46,670 nucleotides of DNA, taken from the NCBI GenBank assembly GCA_013332095.1, contig JABENI010000003.1, positions 1 through 46,670 of the forward strand. Reading direction: 5' to 3'. The notes beneath the pieces are model-generated. The model had not been told where the DNA came from. It made no database searches and saw only the letters and a program-made list of their open reading frames with translations. The position numbers and the translations under genes were made by a program. Origin of the DNA: Candidatus Bathyoplasma sp. NZ (GTDB taxonomy: Bacteria > Bacillota_I > Bacilli_A > MAG-NZ). This document shows, piece by piece, positions 7,021 through 14,614 of the stretch. The stretch's first letter is position 1, and the number at the start of each line of letters is the position of its first letter.

Positions 7021-9054
7021 TTAATTATTATTACAAAATTGCATGTACTTTTTAAACACTTTATTGTCTTGAATAGTTACAAAATTCAAACTCTCCTTCT
7101 TATTAAGTTTTTTATCTACAATCACCTTTTTTAATTCTGAAATCGCCGCACGGTTTTCCAGTGTAGAAAAAACAATTGATTGCATATTCATACCACCTAA
7201 AACCTCTAACATTTTAATTATGTCATTTATATTCACTTCATGTTGCTTCGGCTCATCAAAAATAGTAACAGGAATTTTAAAACCACCGATTTTCAATAAA
7301 CTAATTACGTAAGACCAAATACTCCTAATATTATCGCTTGCTGACGCGGAAACCTTTACTTTGTAACCCTTTGTTTTTGGAATGTAATTATCTTTGTCTA
7401 TTATAACGTCGTTTAATCCTGTACTTCTATAATTGAACATTCTTAAATATGAAACAAATGAATTGCTAAAATCACTTATTTTTATCAAATCGCTTGGTGT
7501 GTGATATGATTTTGGCAATGAGCCAAAATCATTTTCTAACTGTGTTTTTCTTTCGCTATATTTTGACATATCCAGAAAATATTTCTCTAGCTCATCTTTT
7601 AAAGAAATGTATTTTATTAAATCTATTTTATAAATAACTAATCTATCTAATTTGGTTCTTAACTTTTTAATATCACCATAATTAAAATCACCTATTAAAC
7701 TTTTTATTCTTTTTCTATTTGTGTTAATATATTCTTTAATAGCGTTACTTCTAGTTTCAAATCCACCTAACTCTTTATCAATTTTATTTAATCTGAATTC
7801 TAATAACTTCTTTTGTGAAGATAGAAAATTTTTACTTTGTTCTAATGTCATAATATTGCCTTTAACATCATTATATTCATTTATTTTCTGTTCACAGGTG
7901 GGACAAGTGTTTCTAAATAAAACTATATCCATATTTGACCCTAATGTTTGAACTTTGTATAAATCTTTTAAATTTTTAAATTCCTTGATTAGAGAATTAA
8001 TCATAGTTTCAATTAATTTTCTCTCTCCTTTGCACGCAATTAGTTTTGAATATATTATTTCTTGATCCAGTTCCGACTCCAAAACATCTTCTTTTAAACT
8101 CTCAATTTCCTCAATAATGTCATTTGCAATTGTATCTGAATAATTCAATTGTTCTGATTCTATTTTAGAGATATTGTCGGAAATTCTTTTTATTTTCTTC
8201 TCTATCTCAAACTCATTTCCAACATTATCAATTATTTGTAAGTCTGGTACTCCGAAATTAATTTTTAGTTTTTTAGGTGCATTTTTAAAAGACAAATTCA
8301 ACTTGCTTAAACTTAAAAGCATACTTTCTATCTTTGATTCCCATTTCTCTTTTAAAATTTTTGTCTCTGAAAGCAAACGATCTCTTGTCATTTCAGTTTC
8401 AAAAGTGTCAAGCCCCAATAAAAATTCAAAGCCCTTTTTTCGAACATCCTTAATACCAAAATTCCTTGGTGCATTCTCAAACATACCATTCCACCCACTG
8501 ATTTGTTCAATAAATATTCCAGAAAATATTATTTGAAGATATAGTTTTGATATTTTTCCAGAAAAAGTGAAAACATCTGGAATTTCTACATTTATAAATT
8601 TTACGAAATAGGTATGAAAACCCCGTTCATTTTGTGCACTTCCGGACGAGTGAAGATAGTAATCGCTTGATTTACATTTCGTTATATTTTCTAGAGATGA
8701 TTCATAAACCATCACGAGTGAATCAGAAAATTCACTAGATTTAGCGTACCTTAATAATGTAATGATTTCGCTACCATTTGTAATTTCCAACATTATTTTA
8801 CTATATGCTACATCAAATTCTTCATCATTATCATTTATTGCGGTATGGAAGCATGGCTTCAATGATTTGTGTCCTGTATCAGACCCTAACAGTTGTTCTA
8901 AACCTAAAGAATATAGTATTGAGCTGAAAAGTGATGATTTTCCTGAAGAGTTCAAACCAACAATAATATTTAAATTTGAATAAAAGTAAATTTTTCTTCC
9001 GAAAACTCCTGTTTTTGTATAGATATCTACCTTCAATTTATTAATTTTCAACAT
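7021..9054 (-). CDS. Rad50/SMC-like ABC ATPase of an ABC-3C-type system
   Basis: 677 residues. Walker A GLNSSGKSS (33-41); a family-specific segment LYLQIIFSGIFIEQISGWNG (171-190) acts as the Q-loop region; coiled coils ~285-370 and ~395-515 flank a zinc hook CPTC (384-387); a signature-like SASASDNIRSIWSYVISLL (569-587) and Walker B VTIFDEP (596-602) close the ATP site. This is the architecture of DNA-end or DNA-loop binding Rad50-type ATPases, but much shorter. It starts 8 bp after the middle-component gene. In ABC-3C systems such an ATPase senses foreign DNA and licenses an effector; the assignment rests on gene order and architecture, not on a search. Cytoplasmic. Confidence 0.85.
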   Translation of the reverse strand: MLKINKLKVDIYTKTGVFGRKIYFYSNLNIIVGLNSSGKSSLFSSILYSLGLEQLLGSDTGHKSLKPCFHTAINDNDEEFDVAYSKIMLEITNGSEIITLLRYAKSSEFSDSLVMVYESSLENITKCKSSDYYLHSSGSAQNERGFHTYFVKFINVEIPDVFTFSGKISKLYLQIIFSGIFIEQISGWNGMFENAPRNFGIKDVRKKGFEFLLGLDTFETEMTRDRLLSETKILKEKWESKIESMLLSLSKLNLSFKNAPKKLKINFGVPDLQIIDNVGNEFEIEKKIKRISDNISKIESEQLNYSDTIANDIIEEIESLKEDVLESELDQEIIYSKLIACKGERKLIETMINSLIKEFKNLKDLYKVQTLGSNMDIVLFRNTCPTCEQKINEYNDVKGNIMTLEQSKNFLSSQKKLLEFRLNKIDKELGGFETRSNAIKEYINTNRKRIKSLIGDFNYGDIKKLRTKLDRLVIYKIDLIKYISLKDELEKYFLDMSKYSERKTQLENDFGSLPKSYHTPSDLIKISDFSNSFVSYLRMFNYRSTGLNDVIIDKDNYIPKTKGYKVKVSASASDNIRSIWSYVISLLKIGGFKIPVTIFDEPKQHEVNINDIIKMLEVLGGMNMQSIVFSTLENRAAISELKKVIVDKKLNKKESLNFVTIQDNKVFKKYMQFCNNN

Positions 9055-9062
9055 AAAAACAC

Positions 9063-9491
9063 CTACTTAATTTTTTTTACTAATGCTTCTGTAAACCTTT
9101 TTTTAATTGTATCAAAGAATAATTTCTCATCTATGAATAAGTCATCATCTTCAATTATTTTTAATATGAATTCATTTCCTAAATCGGTTATTATAAATTG
9201 AGACTTATCAAAAATTATCAGTCTTGATGATAGTAAAATTTTTAGTACTTTGTAAATTGTGTCATCATTTGTAAATGTGAATTTGTTGGAATTATCACCT
9301 ATGAACTTATAAAACTGATCCCACAAGATTTTATTCCTTATAACTCCATACATAATCATTAATCTTTCTAAAGAACTTTTATTCTTTATACTAGAGAGTT
9401 TTAAAAATAATAATATTACGACAATTTTATAATTCATTTTAGAAACTACGGGCAAATAATACGGTTTTCTTTTAAATGTCACTTTATTCAT
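9063..9491 (-). CDS. ABC-3C-like middle component (small winged-helix-type protein)
   Basis: 142 residues, no signal or membrane helix: the hydrophobic run near 20-33 (KMNYKIVVILLFLKLS) fits a buried helix. The pattern, helical with a C-terminal LSSRLIIFDKSQFIITDLGNEF stretch like a winged-helix wing, and the length match the 'middle component' proteins between effector and ATPase in ABC-3C loci. Its ATG overlaps the effector stop by 8 bp (ATGAATAA), so translation is coupled, and its stop is 8 bp from the ATPase start. It probably bridges effector and ATPase. The assignment is contextual; sequence alone would leave it hypothetical. Confidence 0.7.
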   Translation of the reverse strand: MNKVTFKRKPYYLPVVSKMNYKIVVILLFLKLSSIKNKSSLERLMIMYGVIRNKILWDQFYKFIGDNSNKFTFTNDDTIYKVLKILLSSRLIIFDKSQFIITDLGNEFILKIIEDDDLFIDEKLFFDTIKKRFTEALVKKIK

Positions 9492-10407
9492 TGCATACTA
9501 CTATATTAAAATCGAGCGGGCATTCAGCCAACCAACTCGAAATCAATCCATTAGATAATTCTCTGATGAGTTTTGGATTAAATGATTTTGAGAAAGTATT
9601 TTGAAGATCTTTTAAAATTTCTTTGTGAGTATTGTGTAAAAATACGTCATAATTGTCATTATTCAAACCTGAACCTTCTTCGACTAAATCTTCATTTGAA
9701 TTTTTTAATTCACAATATTCATTATATAAATTTGGATACTCTAGATTTAATTGGTTTAAAGTCAAGATTCCTTTCACATAATAATCTATATACTTCTCTG
9801 TAAATTCTTTGATTAGTTTTTCTGAGTGCAAAACTTTACTGAATTTTCTATAAATATTTTTTACCATCTCGTTATTATTCTTTATTTCATCAAATTTCTC
9901 ATCTGAAATTTCTACATTTAATAAATTTATTTTTTCTTGCGACATCTTATTAATACTTTGCAATTCTGGTGCAACAAAATTAATGTCTTTCAAAATCACT
10001 TCAAAATCATTTGATAATATGTCCAAATTTTTCAGCCGATATTCGGTTTGCTTTTTTGTTGCATACTCAAAAGTTTTTTTATTATTAATACAAGGAGTTA
10101 TCAATATCCACTTCGATATCTTTTGATCTCCCATCAAATTTTTTATTCCGGCCTCATATAACACTAGTTTGTTCAAATCTCCACGTATTTTTCCCCTCAA
10201 GCGTTCGTGCATGTCATTAGGGGTGTATTCAATTTCAGGACAGTAACATTGAAACACTTCTGCATTTGAAATTCCATCTATACCATAATCTCCTTTGTTA
10301 TTTGCTGGAATAGATTTAAAAGAGGTTTTATATTTTTTGTTTAGGCACTTTGAAACTTCTTCTTCCCAATTTCCACTAGTAAAATTACCATATTCGGTTT
10401 TTATCAT
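9484..10407 (-). CDS. Restriction-endonuclease-like effector with C-terminal ABC-3C-type domain
   Basis: 307 residues. The N-terminal ~140 residues resemble a PD-(D/E)XK-type nuclease: NWEEEVSKCL (helix with conserved Glu), GDYGIDGI (Asp 40/Asp 44), then strand EVFQCYCPE, followed by a helix and strands (KWILITPC). The canonical catalytic Lys after the Glu/Gln is not evident, so activity is uncertain. The C-terminal ~150 residues are helical and would be the CTD that docks to the ATPase/middle component in ABC-3C systems. First gene of the operon; its start ATG 10407 is preceded by GGGGGGGAG. It could be a targeting subunit if the nuclease site is dead. Confidence 0.75.
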   Translation of the reverse strand: MIKTEYGNFTSGNWEEEVSKCLNKKYKTSFKSIPANNKGDYGIDGISNAEVFQCYCPEIEYTPNDMHERLRGKIRGDLNKLVLYEAGIKNLMGDQKISKWILITPCINNKKTFEYATKKQTEYRLKNLDILSNDFEVILKDINFVAPELQSINKMSQEKINLLNVEISDEKFDEIKNNNEMVKNIYRKFSKVLHSEKLIKEFTEKYIDYYVKGILTLNQLNLEYPNLYNEYCELKNSNEDLVEEGSGLNNDNYDVFLHNTHKEILKDLQNTFSKSFNPKLIRELSNGLISSWLAECPLDFNIVVCNE

Positions 10408-10414
10408 TTTACTC

Positions 10415-10421
10415 CCCCCCT
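10415..10421 (-). promoter_or_regulatory. Seven-G tract in the Shine-Dalgarno of the operon's first gene
   Basis: The effector ATG is preceded by AAAAGGGGGGGAGTAAA. The G run forms the ribosome binding site; its length could change by slippage and so tune translation. This is a suggestion only. Confidence 0.4.
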
Positions 10422-10445
10422 TTTAAATAATTCAACTTTCACCTG

Positions 10446-10474
10446 ATTATAATAGTAAAGAATTATTTTGAAAA
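10446..10474 (-). promoter_or_regulatory. Likely promoter of the six-gene operon
   Basis: On the minus strand, TTTTCA (10474-10469), a 17-bp spacer and TATAAT (10451-10446), ~40 bp before the effector start. The -10 is perfect and the -35 matches 4 of 6. Confidence 0.5.
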
Positions 10475-10539
10475 TAATTTATTATAGTTGTAATTTATAT
10501 TAATAAATACAAAACCATTTAGACTTAAGAAAGTGAAAT

Positions 10540-11210
10540 ATTTTTTCTTTTACTTCAAATATTATTTTTTTCTTAATTAATTTTCTTGGAACCGCTACTT
10601 TAAATTTAGAGATACTTTTTCCTTTTACATTAAAAATATTGATTCCACTGAATTCATTCTTTGTAGAACATTACCAGACTAATTAGTCTCTTTTGCGAAT
10701 TCATTATCGCTTTTAATAATCAATCATATGTGGATGGGATATATGCTCATTTTACCAAAATTAATATTAGGTTCCAAATCTCTCTATCAGCAAATATTCC
10801 AACAGCATATTCAGTAATCTCATCTTCTAAAGCCTATCTATTTTTTACTATATTTTTACTTCTTGACAAATTTATTTTATTTGAATCATAAAACAAAATT
10901 GGATGAAAATTCTCTTTATCTTTTAAAATTATAAATAAATCAAAAAGTAGTTCTGTATCAATATCTCTTGTTTTTTTATCTACACAAATCCTAGATTTTT
11001 TTTTACAATGTGATACAATTACAGATGATGGACTCGTTGCATTATCCCCTAATCCATTTAAATAATAAATATATCTTTTAAAGAAAGTTTACTGAATTTT
11101 TCATCATAATACTTCGAAAATGAAATTAAATTTGAATTTCCATCAAATTTAAAACTATATGATATATTTTTCCATTAATCTTACAATCCCATTCGTAACC
11201 AAGTAGATAA
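10540..11210 (-). pseudogene. Decayed gene of unknown family
   Basis: Minus-strand frames joined across at least three shifts and a TAG stop give protein-like sequence from ~11210: GYEWDCKINGKIYH..., FDGNSNLISFSKYYDEKFSK..., YYLNGLGDNATSPSSVIVSH..., then FHPILFYDSNKINLSRS..., and EITEYAVGIFADREIW.... The longest uninterrupted stretch is ~90 residues (about 11070 to 10845). I do not recognise the family. With the hsdS-like remnant next to it, it may be another part of a lost restriction or defence locus. Confidence 0.5.
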
Positions 11211-11229
11211 TTCTACTCAATTAACTACA

Positions 11230-11694
11230 CAAAATGAAGTACTTTATTTGTTCAATTAAATTAATCTTATTGTGATTTGATAGAATGTTAATTTAACATC
11301 ATTAATTAATATTTTCGTAACAAAATTCTTATACGATAAATTTTCTATTGTTTTCTCTTTAAGAATTCTATAATATCTCATTTGTAGTATAAGCATAATG
11401 TATTCCGTTTCTAAAAATAGGTACAATAGCGACATTTACTACGCTACCTTATATGAGTTATATAACATCACCATTTAAAGAAAACCCCTTTTGCAAATTA
11501 TCAACTAAATTTTAGTTATAAATTTACAATTTATTATGTCAACATTATTATTTTTAATATCACTTGCCATTATAAAAGGGATTCCATTATCTACAATTTT
11601 TTTTGTAGGGTGTATATTTCCATAGTTTCCATCTTTTGGAGGGAGTATTATTTTCCTTAAACCTCAACTCTGGTACTAATTTATCTTCTCTCAC
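11230..11694 (-). pseudogene. Decayed type I restriction specificity (HsdS-like) gene
   Basis: From a GTG at 11694 (GGGGGTG upstream) the reading is VREDKLVPELRFKENNTP, like HsdS N-termini. After a frameshift it continues PKDGNYGNIHPTKK, then DNGIPFIMASDIKNNNVD, the typical target-recognition-domain pattern, ending at TAG. Another frame gives KGFSLNGDVIKL and GSVVNVAIVPIFRNGIHYAY, which resemble the following 'kGDv / iG...' part of HsdS domains. Multiple stops and shifts make it non-functional, and only about the first target-recognition domain is left. No hsdM or hsdR is in the window. Confidence 0.65.
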
Positions 11695-11699
11695 CCTTA

Positions 11700-12110
11700 C
11701 ACCCCCTTTATGTATTTAGTAGCAATAACTTTAATGCTAACCTTATACCAACAAAAACATTACAATATTTTTTAAAAAAACTACATAAAATATCGTAATT
11801 TTACAAATAAACTGTTATTTTTAACCTTATTATAACAATTTTATTGAATCAACTCAAGTCTTTTAATAAATAATATTAAAAATTATCAGATTTTATCAGG
11901 CTGGAACACTACCAATAATCTATTCACAAATGTAGCAAATTAATTTTTGTGTTTTTTAGCATTTAACAAGGTAATAACAAAGAATTTTATAATTAAGAAT
12001 TTAAATTTTTTTCCCGCCACAGTTCAAATGATTATCGCAGGCAATACAAGAGCCAAAAAATATTTTTACTTTAAATTGCCATAGGGTTAATAACCAATTA
12101 AAAAGCAGTC
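11700..12110. other. AT-rich gene-free stretch
   Basis: No open frame of coding character on either strand and no tRNA or clear hairpin family. It lies between the hsdS-like remnant and the right island repeat. Confidence 0.6.
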
Positions 12111-12378
12111 AACACTAGTTATTTTTTCTTATTCATAATCATTTCCAGACGAACTTTGGTCTCTCTATGCCTTCATATTTTGTTTCGCAAAATTTATCTT
12201 GAAAACCGATAACAACTGTATAAATGAGCAATATAGTATATTACGAATGATATCTGTACCTGCAGGTAGGTATAAAATGGGATAGGTTAATTTTTTTAAA
12301 ATTATTTCAAATCCAGCTTATTGAATTACGATTAATATTAAATCCTTTTACAATTAAACAAAAATCAATCTCAACATA

Positions 12379-12408
12379 AAAAAAATCTCACAAAATAAAG
12401 TGAGATTA
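12379..12408 (-). terminator. Second intrinsic terminator of tRNA operon
   Basis: Minus strand: AATCTCAC, 8-nt loop, GTGAGATT, then a run of T (12386-12379). Perfect 8-bp stem. Confidence 0.8.
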
Positions 12409-12439
12409 TCTTAAGTATTCTCTTTTTCTAAACTTGTAT

Positions 12440-12463
12440 AAAAAAAATAACCTTTCGGTCATC
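12440..12463 (-). terminator. First intrinsic terminator of tRNA operon
   Basis: Minus strand: TGACC-GAAA-GGTTA followed by seven to eight T, 16 nt after the CCA end of tRNA-Gln. Short stem capped by a stable GAAA tetraloop; an identical copy is at 5160-5184. Confidence 0.7.
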
Positions 12464-12478
12464 TATCATGTTATTTAA

Positions 12479-12553
12479 TGGTAGGGCTAGAAGGATTCGA
12501 ACCTTCGATCACGGAGTCAAAGTCCATTGCCTTAACCACTTGGCCATAGCCCT
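12479..12553 (-). tRNA. tRNA-Gln (anticodon TTG)
   Basis: 75 nt including an encoded CCA. The acceptor stem AGGGCTA pairs with TAGCCCT; D-loop GGCCAAGTGGTTAAGGC; anticodon loop CTTTGAC gives TTG (reads CAA/CAG); T-loop GGTTCGAATCC. It lies 14 bp after tRNA-Tyr on the same strand. It is the only glutamine tRNA seen here, and its 3' flank carries the island junction. Confidence 0.97.
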
Positions 12554-12567
12554 CTGTAAAAATAAAA

Positions 12568-12651
12568 TGGTGGAGGGAGACGGATTCGAACCGCCGAACC
12601 GTAAGGAACTGAGTTACAGTCAGTCGCGTTTGGCCACTTCGCTACCCCTCC
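12568..12651 (-). tRNA. tRNA-Tyr (anticodon GTA)
   Basis: 84 nt including an encoded CCA, with the long variable arm expected of bacterial tRNA-Tyr. The acceptor GGAGGGG pairs with TCCCTCC (one G-U); anticodon loop CTGTAAC gives GTA; T-loop GGTTCGAATCC. First gene of the two-tRNA operon. Confidence 0.97.
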
Positions 12652-12669
12652 ATAATTTAACGCTTGTAT

Positions 12670-12698
12670 AGTATACAATATTTTAAAAATCATTTCAA
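12670..12698 (-). promoter_or_regulatory. Promoter of tRNA-Tyr/tRNA-Gln operon
   Basis: Minus strand: TTGAAA (12698-12693), exactly 17 bp, TATACT (12675-12670), ending 18 bp before the tRNA-Tyr 5' end. CGCTTG and CAAGCG boxes flank it as an inverted repeat (12661-12666, 12696-12701). Confidence 0.8.
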
Positions 12699-12775
12699 GC
12701 GTTTTTTTATTTTTTTTATGTTTTTTACATTTTTTAATTCATTTCTATTATAATCTTTTTTTTAAAATTTATTCT

Positions 12776-14107
12776 TTAAAAAATCTTATATTTATCATTA
12801 TAATACAGTACCACCGACCTGATTACTGACAGAATTGGTGTAGAAATAATTAATCCAATAATTCCAAACAAACTAGCAAATAATGTTAACCCTAATAAAA
12901 TTAACACCGGATGTAATCGGGTCTTTTTCCCCATGATATAGGGCTGTAAAAATAACGATTCCAAAGATTGAGTTAAAATTATTATTAAGACAACTGATAT
13001 TGTTACCCAATAGTTTTGTGAATTATCATTCAGCGCTACAATTATTACAATTGGAATTCCCCCAATAAATGGTCCAGCATACGGAATCAAGTTCGTAAGA
13101 CCAGCTAAAATCCCAAAAATTAATATTGTTCCTAAAACTCTAAATCCACCACTTCCTATATATAAAATACTTCCAGCACCTTGTTGGTAAAAAATTGTAC
13201 TAGAGAGTATTGCAACAATTCCAATTCCTACCGCAATTACACATCCTACAATTGAACCAATCATTAATGTTCCACGCATATATTGCGAAAATGACACACC
13301 AACAAGATCAAGTAATTTATCACTTTCTTCTCTAACTCTTTTAGGAATAATTGATTTAACTGTATTCCCAAAATTACTAAAGTTAGGTAGCATAAATCCT
13401 ACGACAACTGCCGCTATAATTATTTTATATCCATAGCTAAAAATTGTTGAAATAATCCCACTCATAGACTCAGGTCCCTGAAATGCAAATTGATATACTG
13501 CTGGCTGGCCTAAACCACTACTCTCTACCTCTTCTACAAATTCAGTAAAAACTCCAAACTGTACAACAAAATTATACATACCACTTTTAGGAACACCACT
13601 ATTTAAATACGAAGTAACCGCAACGTTTAAATTTTCTCCAGTAGTTAAAAAATAATTTAAATTTTGCCCTCCAGTTGCAAATTTACTGACTGAATCAACT
13701 GTCACATAAAAAAATCCGGCGAACAAAACTGTTAACAGTGTCAAAGACACTACGGTGACCAAAAGCGAAGCAGTATGTGCTTTCCATTTTTTCGATACTA
13801 AGATGTTAGTTATTGGCGTTAACAACCAAGCAAAAACAATTCCCAAAATAAAGGGACTCAATAATGCTAGCAGCTTAGAAATAGGAGCGAATATAGTAAC
13901 CCCTACCCACTGTAAAATTAGCAATATCAGTGCTACTACTATTAATCCCCCAACTAATTTTATAAAAAGATTAATATTTTTATAATCTAACCCATCTTCT
14001 TTTGACTTAAAAAAAGTCAAATAATTTTCCTCTTTTGCTTTTTTAGGGTTTTGTTCAATTTTTTGTTCCTTTTTTCTAAAACCAATTATTTTTTCTTCTT
14101 CCATCAT
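12776..14107 (-). CDS. AI-2E family transporter (PF01594-type permease)
   Basis: 443 residues. A charged cytoplasmic N-terminus (~1-45) precedes paired helices at ~45-65 and ~78-100 (FILGIVFAWLLTPITNIL), a loop domain, and a C-terminal group of helices with the family's LTNLIPYAGPFIGGIPIVI segment (~340-358) and the closing helix GLIISTPILSVIR. The family includes proposed AI-2 exporters and Na+/H+ antiporters; the substrate here is unknown. The start ATG 14107 follows GAGGAAGTGAA. Last gene of the mnmG-to-permease cluster, 14 bp after the pyrophosphohydrolase. Confidence 0.88.
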   Translation of the reverse strand: MMEEEKIIGFRKKEQKIEQNPKKAKEENYLTFFKSKEDGLDYKNINLFIKLVGGLIVVALILLILQWVGVTIFAPISKLLALLSPFILGIVFAWLLTPITNILVSKKWKAHTASLLVTVVSLTLLTVLFAGFFYVTVDSVSKFATGGQNLNYFLTTGENLNVAVTSYLNSGVPKSGMYNFVVQFGVFTEFVEEVESSGLGQPAVYQFAFQGPESMSGIISTIFSYGYKIIIAAVVVGFMLPNFSNFGNTVKSIIPKRVREESDKLLDLVGVSFSQYMRGTLMIGSIVGCVIAVGIGIVAILSSTIFYQQGAGSILYIGSGGFRVLGTILIFGILAGLTNLIPYAGPFIGGIPIVIIVALNDNSQNYWVTISVVLIIILTQSLESLFLQPYIMGKKTRLHPVLILLGLTLFASLFGIIGLIISTPILSVIRSVVLYYNDKYKIF

Positions 14108-14121
14108 TTCACTTCCTCAAA

Positions 14122-14433
14122 TTATTTTTTTTCTAGTACTGGATATTTAATTGCATTTTTCAGCAATTTTTCCGAAATCATTTCTTCTAAATCAAATCCT
14201 AATTCATCTGCCATGGCTATTGAATAAATCAAAATATCAGCTAATTCTTCTTTTACATTTACAATGTCAGTCGCTCGATCCGACCATTGAAAATTTTCTA
14301 GTAATTCCGCTGCTTCAATGATAATTGATTTTGCTAAATTAGCCGGAGTATCTGTTATATGCCAATTTCGTTTATTTCTAAAATCCAATATTTTCGTTAC
14401 AATCTTTTCCACTGTCCAGACCTCACTATTCAT
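14122..14433 (-). CDS. MazG-like nucleotide pyrophosphohydrolase
   Basis: 103 residues, a single MazG-type four-helix unit of the dCTPase (RS21-C6) kind. The metal-binding helices are visible as ExxELLE (EAAELLENFQW) and EELADILIY. Such enzymes hydrolyse non-canonical or excess NTP/dNTP to NMP and pyrophosphate (nucleotide-pool cleaning). The start ATG overlaps the yyzM stop by 8 bp (ATGAATAG), so translation is coupled. Confidence 0.88.
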   Translation of the reverse strand: MNSEVWTVEKIVTKILDFRNKRNWHITDTPANLAKSIIIEAAELLENFQWSDRATDIVNVKEELADILIYSIAMADELGFDLEEMISEKLLKNAIKYPVLEKK

Positions 14434-14614
14434 CTCTATTCAAAATTTTTTTAGTTCTTTTTCTTACATCAATTCTAGGAAGCATAACGACTCTTTCACA
14501 GTTCAAACATTTTAATTTCAAATCAGCACCGAATCTAATAATTTCCCACTTATTTGCTCCACAGGCATGTCCTTTTTTCAGTTCTATTACATCTCCTAAT
14601 TTTATATCTTTCAT
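14426..14614 (-). CDS. yyzM: DUF951 family protein (YyzM)
   Basis: 62 residues from ATG 14614, which shares one base with the parB stop (TGATG). The family signature is clear: LKKGHACGANKWEIIRFGAD and LKCLNCERVVMLPR, with Cys at the HACG and CLNC sites likely to bind a metal. Function unknown; the gene habitually follows parB in Bacillota, as here. An upstream TTG-TTG extension is possible but unnecessary. Confidence 0.92.
   Translation of the reverse strand: MKDIKLGDVIELKKGHACGANKWEIIRFGADLKLKCLNCERVVMLPRIDVRKRTKKILNRDE

Larger units (their letters stand above)
12110..12477. repeat. Right flanking repeat of accessory island (tRNA-operon 3' region)
   Basis: Direct partner of 4895-5199, strongest over 12357-12477. 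It holds both terminators of the tRNA operon and ends 2 bases before the encoded CCA of tRNA-Gln. Confidence 0.75.

Noticed and set aside
12468-12671. Plus-strand ORF of 67 codons
   Set aside because: It is simply read through the antisense of tRNA-Gln and tRNA-Tyr; no RBS.
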